From NCBI GenBank assembly GCA_003550305.1, contig QKYT01000342.1, forward strand, positions 27,630 through 56,519: a stretch of DNA of 28,890 nt, written 5' to 3'. Positions within the stretch are counted from its first letter, which is position 1, and every line of letters starts with the position of its first letter. The position numbers were made by a program, and so were the translations under genes. Below, in pieces: positions 1-8,742 of this stretch. The DNA is from Glomus cerebriforme (lineage: Eukaryota; Glomeromycota; Glomeromycetes; Glomerales; Glomeraceae). A model generated the notes under the pieces. That model made no database searches and was not told the DNA's origin. It saw nothing but the letters and a program-made list of their open reading frames with translations.

Positions 1-1137
1 TTTATTTGTTCATTTTTATTACCAAATTTATTATGGGCTAATTGGCTAAGCCAAATAAAAGCATATTGGGTCATAATTTCTCTTTAATTAGGTAATATTA
101 GAAGATACTAGATTTTACATGTCATAGTTTATAATTTTATGTGTCGAGTTTATCATTAGTAGTGGTAGTGACTAATATATCTTTAATCTGTAACATTTGA
201 AATTTGATAAAATCGTAAAAAAAAATATTCATTAAAATCATCTTTTCAAATCTCTTATTGTCTTGAGGCAATATTATTGTTCTTAATTTGGATTTCATTT
301 TTATAAAATACAATTAAAAAAAAACCAAGATTCTAATTATGAAGAAAGATTTTTATAAAAATAAATTTTTAACAATTATAATAATAGTTACTACAAAGGT
401 GTAATTATTTTATCACATAATCAATACACAAAAAACGCCCATTTCTAATAATTCTATAAAAAAAATTCGGGATGGGTCAAAATACAAATACCACTAAGTG
501 TAAAAAACCGATAAAAAAAATGTTGAAAAGTCGTAAAAATAAATTTATTTGATTCCTGACATGTTTCATGAAATATGATAATATGATTGATAATTAATAT
601 TGTAAAATACTAATTTTAAATACTCTTAAAAACTAAAAAGATGTCAATTTTAAAAATTATTTATAAAATAAACTATTACAATCAAATTAAATTTTGATAT
701 TTTTAATTTTAAAAGGGACGATCTATTGTGTAAATATAGGATTATTTGATTTATTTTATATGTTATATATTATGATAATAATAAGAGCATTATTAAGAAA
801 TTTAACATCGGTGATAATGATTTTTTAAGAAAAATTTTTTTATTCTGCTGGGGAGATTAAGAGCATTGATTACTTTTTCGGTTAATTGATTTTGTTGAGA
901 ATGTGAAATTTAAAATAAAGTTTTGGCAAAAGTATTCTTAATCCTTAGATATTTTATGTTATCATGTATATATGTACATTACTCTTTGTCAAAATCAGCA
1001 TTAAAAATTTATTCAAAACAATACTTATATGAAAAGATTTAGTAGATTCAGTATAAAGTGTAGAAAAGTTAGCTAAAAAATTATGTATGACCAGACTGTA
1101 ATCTCTTCTCTAACCAGCAGGAAGATCGACCATAAGA
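1..1137. other. AT-rich spacer, no gene seen
   Basis: No open frame of useful length and no recognisable protein similarity on either strand. The stretch is strongly A/T-rich with homopolymer runs. It may hold the old promoter of the decayed F-box gene that follows, but no TATA element could be placed with confidence. Confidence 0.6.
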
Positions 1138-2411
1138 ACTGCTATCTCTTCCACTGATTGTTTAAATGATGTTTTAGAATATTTAGGAGATGATATGGTT
1201 ACTTTACATTCATGTTTAATTGCTTGTCTTCCAAATGAGTCAGAAGAAATTTTATATAAGAATGGGATTAATGTTCCGACTTCAACTTCAAAGTCTCCAA
1301 CATTTAATTATGCATCATTTTGTAAAGTTCTATCAATTATACGAATTATTTGTTGCTTCGTAATAAACTGATTTTATCAAACAATTTAATAAATATAGTA
1401 ATACAAGAAATACTTAAACTCTATTCCAGTCAAATTGGTTCTTTAAAAACATTAGAATTATGGAAATATCCGGATATAATTTTTGATTTTTATCCCAAAG
1501 AATGTTTAAAAAATCTCTCAGAACTACGTTGTAGTTCACATTTTTCATATAAATTTTTTTATCAATTATCTCAAACATGTCACAATATATTATCATTAGA
1601 CATAAAATTTATACATGCTGTTTTGAATGGATTAACAGATTTAATTTCTGCTTAGAAAAATTTACAATCCTTTAAAATAACGCAATCTGATAAAATGACA
1701 GATAATTAACAAAACTTTCTAATAACTTAATCAAATTAATTATTCGTGGAGGAAATTATATCTCATTATCATCAATCACTATATTAACAAATTTACAAGA
1801 ACTTAAATTATTATATAAGATTTTGTAGATTTTGTAGATTTTGAAAAATTACAATATGCTATTTTCCCAAAATTACAAATTTTAAAAATTCAATATTCAT
1901 GTCCAAATTACGAGATATTGATAAAATTTTTAGAAAACAATGGAAAAAATTTAAAAGAATGTCATTTATATTATCATTATAATATTCATTTATTTTATCT
2001 ATAACTAAATTTTGTTCAAATATTAGAAAAGTATCCACTTGGATTAAAAATAATGTATTGGAAACAATGAAAATAATTTTTAACAGTTGTCAATATTTAG
2101 AAAGTATTAAAATTTGGGGTGGAGGTGAATTTTTGAGCGAAAAAGGGGCTTTGGAGACGGTTGTAAAATATTCACATAAAAATTTTTATGAAATAATATT
2201 ATATCACCAATATTACGCACTATCAGAATTACTTCCGGAAGAACTAGAATCTTTTTTTATAAGATGGACAAATCGTGTACCACAAAAATCACTTTCTTTG
2301 ATGTAAATAGCTTAGATATGAATAGTGAAAATATAGATAAAAGTAATTAATAAATATATTAAATTAGGAATTATAAAGAAATTTAAAGTTACAGGTTTCG
2401 GTAATTCTTAA
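1138..2411 (+). pseudogene. Decayed F-box / leucine-rich-repeat type gene
   Basis: A broken member of the large F-box family of AM fungi, whose intact members are thought to be substrate receptors of SCF ubiquitin ligases. Coding-like sequence starts near 1138 without an ATG, and DCLNDVLEYLGDD at 1156-1194 is the start of an F-box. The frame (frame 1) then runs through CLPNESEEILYKNGI and ASFCKVLS to a TGA at 1369-1371. Homologous sequence resumes in frame 3 (1350-1655; KTLELWKYPDIIFDFYP), ends in TAG at 1653-1655, and continues in pieces with LISA..KNLQSFKITQS. A better block at 2058-2306 reads MKIIFNSCQYLESIKIW and LPEELESFFIRWTNRVPQKS. A last in-frame piece, KYIKLGIIKKFKV, ends at the likely ancestral stop TAA 2409-2411. 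At least three frameshifts and several stops make function very unlikely. The residues normally between the F-box LxSCL and the IACLPNES motif are missing, which looks like an in-frame internal deletion. The family match is from memory. Confidence 0.8.
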
Positions 2412-2495
2412 TGGGAATGGGAGAATCCCACATCCCATCCCAAATCCTATCCCAATTCTCACTCAAATTCCAAATCACATTCCAAATCCCATATA
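2412..2495. repeat. Degenerate TCCCAT/TCCCAAT simple repeat
   Basis: Just after the F-box pseudogene the sequence becomes a run of variants of ATCCCA, AATCCCA and AATTCC in about 6-8 bp steps, introduced by GGGAATGGGAGAATCCCAC, which is partly self-complementary. It is clearly unlike the flanking A/T-rich DNA. It is a diverged microsatellite/minisatellite with no coding content. Confidence 0.7.
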
Positions 2496-4103
2496 GGTAT
2501 ATATCATAATTTTTATCTTCCAATTTTCAAAAAATCTGGATATTAAATATATAATTAGGTTAAAACCTTTAATTATAATTAAAAACAATCATTTTATTAA
2601 AATGTTTCTTAACCAATAACAGAATTTATAATAAATATTTTTATTTGTTTATATTATTATCAATAAAATTCTTCATTAAATTATTCTTAATTTTATTTAT
2701 TGGAATAAATAAAAGCAAATTTTAAACAATTAATTAACAGAAATTATGCACTATTTAAATGAAATAAATGTTCAATATGACACAACCTAGCAAAATTAAG
2801 AAATAATTTACTAGGTTTGAGCTCTAAAAAAAAAAATTTAACCATATACAATAATCGGGATATTTTTTAATTTCAATCAGAAGATTGAAATCACCACTTT
2901 TCAGACATGAGACCTATAATATGTATTCATATGTATTAATACGACTTTTAATTCACCTACTTCACTTTCGTCAGTTTTCTTGCATTTCTCTCGCAGTAAA
3001 TTTATCCTAACTAGTATCTAAACATATTGTAGTATACAACCATTAAGTATAAAATTTGGAGAAGTAATAATTTCTGCTCAAAAATAAATTTAAAGTATTA
3101 CACATAATTTCTGGTAGAAAAGATCTAAAATTTATAATTCATATGTTAATGAAACCTAATAATTTAATCAAATTCAATTATCATTTTTCGCTATAAAGAA
3201 CTTGAAGATTTTGAAGGATAGGTATGATCAATAATCATACCCAATTATCAAAATGGCAACTGTTAATTTATATTCAGATATGATCAATCATATTTTTCAA
3301 TCATACAATCATATTATTAACTCTTAATTGAATGAATATTGTAAAAAAATATTTCCTCTTTGGTGTTTTCGTCGCTAAACATTCACGTGATTATCTTGGA
3401 TTTTTTTGAGATTAATGAGACAGCACGCCTTTAAATCATAACAAATCATAATAAATATATTTTAAAAAGCAATTAGCATGTCAAATAAAAAAAATACAAA
3501 GTAAAATCTTTAAGAATAAAATTTTCATTTCAACATCTATTTCAAATCCGTCACTGTTTAATTAAGTTTAATTATCCAGCATAAAACAGTTTGTAGATAA
3601 TTAAAAAAAGTTTTTTTTTAAAAAATTACCCATATCTTCTGATAAAGAAAATGAACCTGTTAATTTCATTAATGTAACATAATGCAACCCAGAACATCTA
3701 AGAGCATTACAGACTGTTATTGCCTCAAACTTCCATCAGTTAAACATTGCTTTACTGAATTTTTTTTAGAATACATATTTAAAATTAATCAAGATTATTG
3801 GATGATAAAAAAAAATAGCATAAACAAGAAAAAAATTGTGAATATACTTAATGGAGTCTGCTACAGCTGATCCAAGTTCAATTTATTATTTTCTAGATTT
3901 ATAAACTTAGAATATGTTTTTTTAATGAATTATAATAATTTTATCCCAATGTTTCCTGATAACTTTTTTTTTTAAAAAAAAATATATATTAAAAATTCAG
4001 AATAATTTTTATCAATTTAATTGACTGTTTTGACACAGAGGTTTGAATTTTTAAATAGTAGACTGAGCCCAATTACATATTCCAATTATCTTTACAGATT
4101 ATT
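2496..4103. other. Intergenic spacer
   Basis: About 1.6 kb of A/T-rich DNA between two F-box loci. It holds a perfect 8-bp inverted repeat with a 5-base loop (GGTATGAT..ATCATACC, 3221-3241) and a TCACGTGA palindrome at 3383-3390, an E-box-like site. A 62-codon ORF at 3682-3870 has no recognisable similarity and I do not regard it as a gene. The last part (3870-4103) would be the 3' region of the F-box gene on the minus strand. Confidence 0.5.
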
Positions 4104-5534
4104 CTATACATAAAATTTTCTTTTCTTATAATCATCATCCCAGAAATCATTATCCCGTTTCAAAACAACTTCTTCAAAATTATAATCTTCATAATTATGA
4201 GACCAGCATTTATTATATATGTGTAAAGTCTTCCTGTTTTTCCAATTACTAAAAAACAAATTTAGAGATTCTGTAGTAAAATCATTAAAATTAATAGTGA
4301 TTTTGTATAAACTGATTGGAGCAAATCTAACCAACAAATTCAAAAAATTTTCTCCATCAAAATTTTTGTCTCTTATATTTATTTCTACTGCTTCTAAATA
4401 TTGACATTTGATCAAAAAATTCACTACATCATCGTTCAGATTTTGGTTATTCAAATATATTGAAGCATATTTTATATTTGGGCAACATTTGTAAATTGCC
4501 TGAATGTATTTTCTTGAAGTTTCAAATTCATAAACATCAATTTTAACTTTCCAAAGATTTCCATTTGTGTTTTGAATAATATTTGTAGCTATATTAAGTG
4601 TTGTATAACGACCTAATTCAAGTATTTGAAGATTAGAATAAATTGCAGTTTCTAAATTCTTAAAGTCACGACTGTTGGGTAATATTAAAGTTTCCAAATT
4701 GACAAATTTTGACAAAAGGAAAGATGAATCTATATAATTCAAATTTAGATAAAGTATTGAATAAGCTTGTTTTTCTAAAGCTTGAAAAATATCTTCAAAT
4801 CGACTATGTTTATAATATTTATCTGATGCATTAAATAATTTTATGTATTTAATTTTGTTTTGCGCCTTAATTAATTCAGCAAGATAATGGTTACCATATG
4901 TTAATACCATAGTAATCTTTTCAATTGATCTGCATATCTTTGCCAATCCACAAAATATTAAATCACTATCATCTGATCTGCATTTCAATTCACAAAGATT
5001 TGAGAGACTGATATTTGCACCTGGATAATCATATATTGGATGATGATAAAATTTATAAAGATAACCTTCTGAATATATTATATTACTTGTCTTCAAAAAT
5101 ATTATATTTGAACATTCGCTAATAAAAAGCTTAAATAGTTCTTCTCTTAATAATTTGCGTTGTGAAGAAGTTAAAATGTTACATAAACCAATAGATGATG
5201 TTATTTCTTGAACAATACCAATATATTTACAAAAACTAACATAATTGAATGAAAGTTTTTGTTGCTCCGTCGGAATGATATTGATATCTTTACTCTTTAA
5301 AAAGTTTCTTGATTCTTCTGATAAATGCAAAATAATAATATTGAATATTATATTTAATTTTTTTTCCCCTTTAAGTTTGATATGTTTTATAACTTTTAAA
5401 GGATTTCTCCATAAAATTGGAACAATGAGTTTACACCAGAATTTATTAACCAACAAACAAGAAAATATAGGATTTCCATCATCATTTAGTTCTTGAAAAA
5501 TCATGTAAAGAATATCACTATTTAACTTTGACAT
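4104..5534 (-). CDS. F-box domain protein, intact
   Basis: One uninterrupted frame of 476 codons. The N-terminus MSKLNSDILYMIFQEL, then FSCLLVNKFWCKL and PILWRNPLK (residues 1 to about 47), is a typical F-box: L-x(2)-I-F-x-L, a conserved CLLVN.WC core and a W-R-NP ending. The rest (about 48-476) is leucine- and isoleucine-rich with asparagine- and tyrosine-rich joins. Segments such as NLSNLCELKCRS, LYLNLNYIDSS and KFVNLETLILPNSRDFKNLE fit irregular leucine-rich-repeat units for substrate binding. By family knowledge it should bind Skp1 and recruit targets to an SCF ubiquitin ligase. An upstream in-frame ATG at 5582 would add 16 hydrophobic/basic residues; I prefer 5534 because the F-box starts at once there and family members begin this way. 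No intron is needed. A broken paralogue lies 1.7 kb away on the other strand. The substrate cannot be inferred. Confidence 0.85.
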   Translation of the reverse strand: MSKLNSDILYMIFQELNDDGNPIFSCLLVNKFWCKLIVPILWRNPLKVIKHIKLKGEKKLNIIFNIIILHLSEESRNFLKSKDINIIPTEQQKLSFNYVSFCKYIGIVQEITSSIGLCNILTSSQRKLLREELFKLFISECSNIIFLKTSNIIYSEGYLYKFYHHPIYDYPGANISLSNLCELKCRSDDSDLIFCGLAKICRSIEKITMVLTYGNHYLAELIKAQNKIKYIKLFNASDKYYKHSRFEDIFQALEKQAYSILYLNLNYIDSSFLLSKFVNLETLILPNSRDFKNLETAIYSNLQILELGRYTTLNIATNIIQNTNGNLWKVKIDVYEFETSRKYIQAIYKCCPNIKYASIYLNNQNLNDDVVNFLIKCQYLEAVEINIRDKNFDGENFLNLLVRFAPISLYKITINFNDFTTESLNLFFSNWKNRKTLHIYNKCWSHNYEDYNFEEVVLKRDNDFWDDDYKKRKFYV

Positions 5535-5902
5535 CGTTATTTTAGGAATAAAAAAAAAGAGATTTTTTTTCAAGTTGATCATGTATTTGTTTTATATTGT
5601 ATTGGTGATGCGTACAAATTATTAGCTATTGTATTAAAATATAGATTTTAATATTGTTCAGTTTTACTCAATAATAATATGAAAAGTAACACAAATATGT
5701 AAGTAAAAATATGTACTATGACATACTAAATGATATTTTTGTATATTTATTATCAAATTTATTCATCACTTAATCATGTTTCATTAACTGATGATTACAT
5801 AAATTCTTACAATGTAAATTTCAAATCCATAATNTTAACTGATTTTTTTTGAAAAAAAATATAGAATTCTTAAACTTTTAAAAAATTAGAAACCTTTTAA
5901 AA
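5535..5902. other. Upstream region of the F-box gene
   Basis: A/T-rich spacer that should hold the promoter of the minus-strand F-box gene. No convincing TATA element or other site could be picked out. One unresolved base (N) lies at 5834. Confidence 0.4.
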
Positions 5903-6066
5903 CTCCCTCTTTAACTTCCTTATACTGTATATGAGGTTTTACTCATAACTGGCAAGGAAAAACTGGTCAGATAGTCAAGTATCTCCTAACTGGTCAGTTT
6001 ATTTTTATTAGAATGGTTACTTTCTTTAAATTCTCTTTTANTTTCCTTATACTGCATAATACAATN
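5903..6066 (-). repeat. Inverted copies of the 116-bp repeat family
   Basis: Read on the minus strand, 5903-6003 closely matches the tandem repeats at 14387-14605. Shared landmarks, in order, are CCAGTTAGGAGATACT, ACTATCTGACCAG, TTTCCTTGCC and CATATACAGTATAAGGAAG. A second, partial copy follows at about 6026-6066, marked by the same TTCCTTATACTG core 127 bp further on. The unit was therefore also arranged in tandem here, in the opposite orientation. N bases at 6041 and 6066 fall in the partial copy. Confidence 0.8.
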
Positions 6067-6119
6067 TAACAGATATAACATTATACTATTTTAGTATAAA
6101 AATAACCAATAACTTTAGC

Positions 6120-6415
6120 AGTTTTTCTATATGAAACTCAAAATCAGCAATCTAAATCTACCTTTTATGAATAAGTAATATTGTAGCAGTAATAAAGATG
6201 CATATAATAGTTAATTTTGAGACTGATAGACCAGGTTCATGCTTACATTTTACAGCTTCCATATGTAAAACTCAAAATTGGCATTCTAAATCTACCTTTA
6301 AGAATACATAAATTTGTAGGTGCATTAGACTCAAAATTTTTAAACTTTTACTTATTAAGTAAAGTTGTAGAGCCGATAAAATTACATATAAGTTTTAATT
6401 TTGCATATTCCCAGA
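6120..6415. repeat. Diverged tandem duplication, about 131-bp period
   Basis: Two related segments start near 6128 and 6258. Each contains ATATG, AACTCAAAAT and TCTAAATCTACCTTT in the same order, followed by a diverged copy of a stretch that includes GACTCAAAATT / GAGACTGATAG and ACATATAA / GCATATAA. A 70-codon ORF here (6217-6429) simply crosses the repeat and has no protein similarity that I recognise. Confidence 0.5.
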
Positions 6416-6637
6416 GTGGATATTTATAAAAGGATTAAAAAATTTTAAAAGTTTAAGGAAAAGTTACTGTTACACAATCCAAATGCTGTAAATAGTAATC
6501 ATCATGACATCATCATGCGTTTTCTTCGAAAAAAAATCAATGACTTCTATTCATGTATCACTTCAAATTTCAACAATAAACCTTTTTTGTTATCTCGAAA
6601 ATTTAATTTATTTTTATTGTATTGATGTTACCTTTAG

Positions 6638-7151
6638 AGAATTAAAGTAAATTTTCAACTTTGGCAAGATCGAGGATCTAAGACTTGGAATTATACCTCA
6701 TTAATGGAAGATGATAAACAAAAAGTATTACAATTTTTTGACTTAACAAAAATTATTTCACGAAGGTGTACTGCAATGATACGAGATTTATGGAACAAAT
6801 TTTATAAGCTTTACATAAAAATGAAGAAACCTACAACAAAAGCTGAAGATTTTCAACATAATGCAAAAAATTGGATTACTTTATTTTTAACACCATCTGA
6901 AGGTATTCCAAATACTCAGGGATTCAAGAAAGACCTATATCAATCTAATAATATGACTCCATATATTCATGTACTGGTTCATCATATTCCTGAATTCATG
7001 GCAATTCATCAGAAATGGGATTAAAGCATTTTCCTGTAGTGGTGTTGAAAAAAAAAACCATGAACAAGTTTCTTATTTTTTTTGTAAAACAATGAAAGAT
7101 GGCGGGAAAAAGAAATTTCAATCATCAGTAATCACAATAATACTCCTTTAA
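6638..7151 (+). pseudogene. 3' exon remnant of a multi-copy uncharacterised protein family
   Basis: A coding block begins right after a possible splice acceptor (CCTTTAG, 6631-6637). It reads in frame 2 through FQLWQDRGSKTWNYTSL, WNKFYKLYIKMKK, NAKNWITLFLTPSEGIPN and YIHVLVHHIPEFMAIHQKW to a TGA-free stop TAA at 7022-7024. The sequence continues one frame over (frame 3) with IKAFSCSGVEKKNHEQVSYFF and KTMKDGGKKKFQSS to 7151, so the two ORFs are one protein broken by an indel near 7018, consistent with loss of 2 bp in a G run. I recall many similar copies in Rhizophagus-type genomes. The HHxPEF and GVEKxN motifs resemble a widespread family of repeat-associated proteins, but I cannot name a function. 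No upstream exons were seen, so this is a truncated and broken copy. Confidence 0.6.
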
Positions 7152-7649
7152 ATTACCAACATCCCAAAAAAATTCGCATTAAACCTTAAAAAAATGTAAT
7201 TTCTTTCATGTATAAATAAGATTGTACATTCATAAGCTCTTAGTTTGATAACATATTTGTGGCATTTTTTCGTATACTAACTAAATTTTTTAACAGATTC
7301 TCATCATTATGTGGTATTTTATTTTCTTTTTTTTTGAATCAGTGAAGAAAAAGGTGGCGATAATTAACTAAATAAATTAAATTACTGATTAATATGATTA
7401 ATATAAAACTTAAGCAAAATAATATTTTTATAGCCTTACTGGCTAATATTCTTATTTTTTTTTACTTTTGAATAATCTTATTAATTCTTACCAATGTATC
7501 TTAACTTATTTAACCCTTACTTATTAAAAAATTTGAAAGAAACTATTGATTTATTTAAAAAGAGAATTTGAATTGACATTTAATACAGACATTTATTTTC
7601 ACTGAATCATAGCCTGACTGTTAAAGAAATGAAAATAAATATGACCTGC
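7152..7649. other. AT-rich spacer
   Basis: About 500 bases of A/T-rich sequence with long T and A runs. No gene, RNA or clear repeat is visible. Confidence 0.5.
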
Positions 7650-8002
7650 TCATATGAAATTACCATTGAAATCAATATTTTTTTGTTGCTTCCATTCCAC
7701 TACAAGTTGCCTACGTTTGTATCTTGGTTTGCACTGTTTAGAAGCCTGTATAATAGGATTTTCTTCATCGGCTTCAATGTTACTATTATCATCACAAAGC
7801 ACAACATAAGTGCGTTGTTGTTGATCATAAAATTTAACCCCCATTCTTGCATTTCTAGAATTATTTGCCAATGCTTGATTTGCCGAAGCCCCATGAAATA
7901 TACACTTGTAAATACTCTTTCTAGCTGAATAATAATGTATATAATTTTTAAATAGGGCGTAAAATTGACTTTCTGTAGCAGGAACAGAGAGTGTTTGTTT
8001 TC
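7650..8002 (-). CDS. Hypothetical protein fragment, possible 3' exon
   Basis: This frame is open from 8006 to a stop at 7650-7652. Its composition looks coding: KQTLSVPATESQFY, KSIYKCIFHGASANQ, SRNARMGVKFYD, VVLCDDNSNIEADEENP and KQCKPRYKRRQLVVEWKQQ, giving a basic-acidic-basic pattern unlike the junk ORFs around it. It has no ATG; a possible splice acceptor (AACTAG, exon from 8002) precedes it. If joined in phase to a possible donor GTACGTG at 8314 (intron 8003-8314), it would continue the coding-like segment at 8315-8471. I do not recognise the family, and no catalytic motif is evident. It could be the C-terminal part of a host gene or of a transposable-element protein. Confidence 0.4.
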
Positions 8003-8314
8003 CTAGTTATTTGTGTCCTCTTGGTAATCACTTATGAATATAATGAACTAAAATGCCTTTAAATTGGCGTATAGTAAAATGTCAATATTAGGATGTAAAA
8101 TATTGTATTTTATAATAATATTAAGATGCTTTGTTAATCCTCCCTTTTTTTCTAAACAGTTTTCCTCACACATTACATTCAAATCTAGTCGTTGGAGTTA
8201 TCAGAGGTGAGAGAATACTGTTGTATTGACTCATATTACCTAAATACAAAAATAAGACATATAATTAATCATAAATTTCAGTAAAATTAAACTAAGTACA
8301 TTCAATACACGTAC

Positions 8315-8471
8315 TTTTAGAGGAGATGGGTTTAATAGTGGGGAGATGGTTCGACGCGACAGTTTTTTGCTCTTTTTAGTACGTGTCTGATGATCGACAT
8401 ATGAATTTAGTGTAACGGTTACAACGATCACATGCATTTAATAGTAATTTAGGGTCGTCCAAATCCAATAA
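8315..8471 (-). pseudogene. Possible upstream exon with a Cys-x2-Cys motif, one stop
   Basis: In one minus-strand frame this stretch reads DDPKLLLNACDRCNRYTKFIC, then RSSDTY, a TAA at 8376-8378, and KEQKTVASNHLPTIKPISSKS. The block ends at a candidate donor AAAA|GTACGTG, which is in phase with the exon-like ORF at 7650-8002. C-x2-C-x7-C suggests part of a small zinc-binding module, but the spacing does not match the Zn2Cys6 fungal cluster. The in-frame stop and missing start argue for a relic. The 65-codon ATG ORF over the same bases (8240-8437) is a different frame and looks less protein-like. Confidence 0.25.
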
Positions 8472-8742
8472 TCAGCTGATATGAACTTAAAATTTATTAC
8501 GCATTACAAAATAGTGTAATAAATCGGCATATAAGCTTTATTATGTTAAACATTCCAATGCACAGTTATACATCTGAATACACAAGATAAAAAAATAACA
8601 AGGCGAACAATGCTTTATTGATTTTTATTGATACAGTATATGTGATGGAAACCAGTAAGCTATTGTATTTAGTTTTTGGTTAAGCCATTATAGGAGATAT
8701 AGCAATTAACAATTAAATTCAAATTATCTAAAACTAGCAAAT

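Noticed and set aside
3682..3870. 62-codon plus-strand ORF from an ATG
   Set aside because: No recognisable similarity, uneven composition and no supporting context; fits chance in A/T-rich spacer.
6217..6429. 70-codon ORF in the 6.1-6.4 kb repeat
   Set aside because: Crosses a non-coding tandem duplication; no protein-like conservation between the two copies.
7629..7928. 99-codon plus-strand ORF
   Set aside because: It is the antisense of the more protein-like minus-strand frame 7650-8002; hydrophobic, Ile/Phe-rich shadow.
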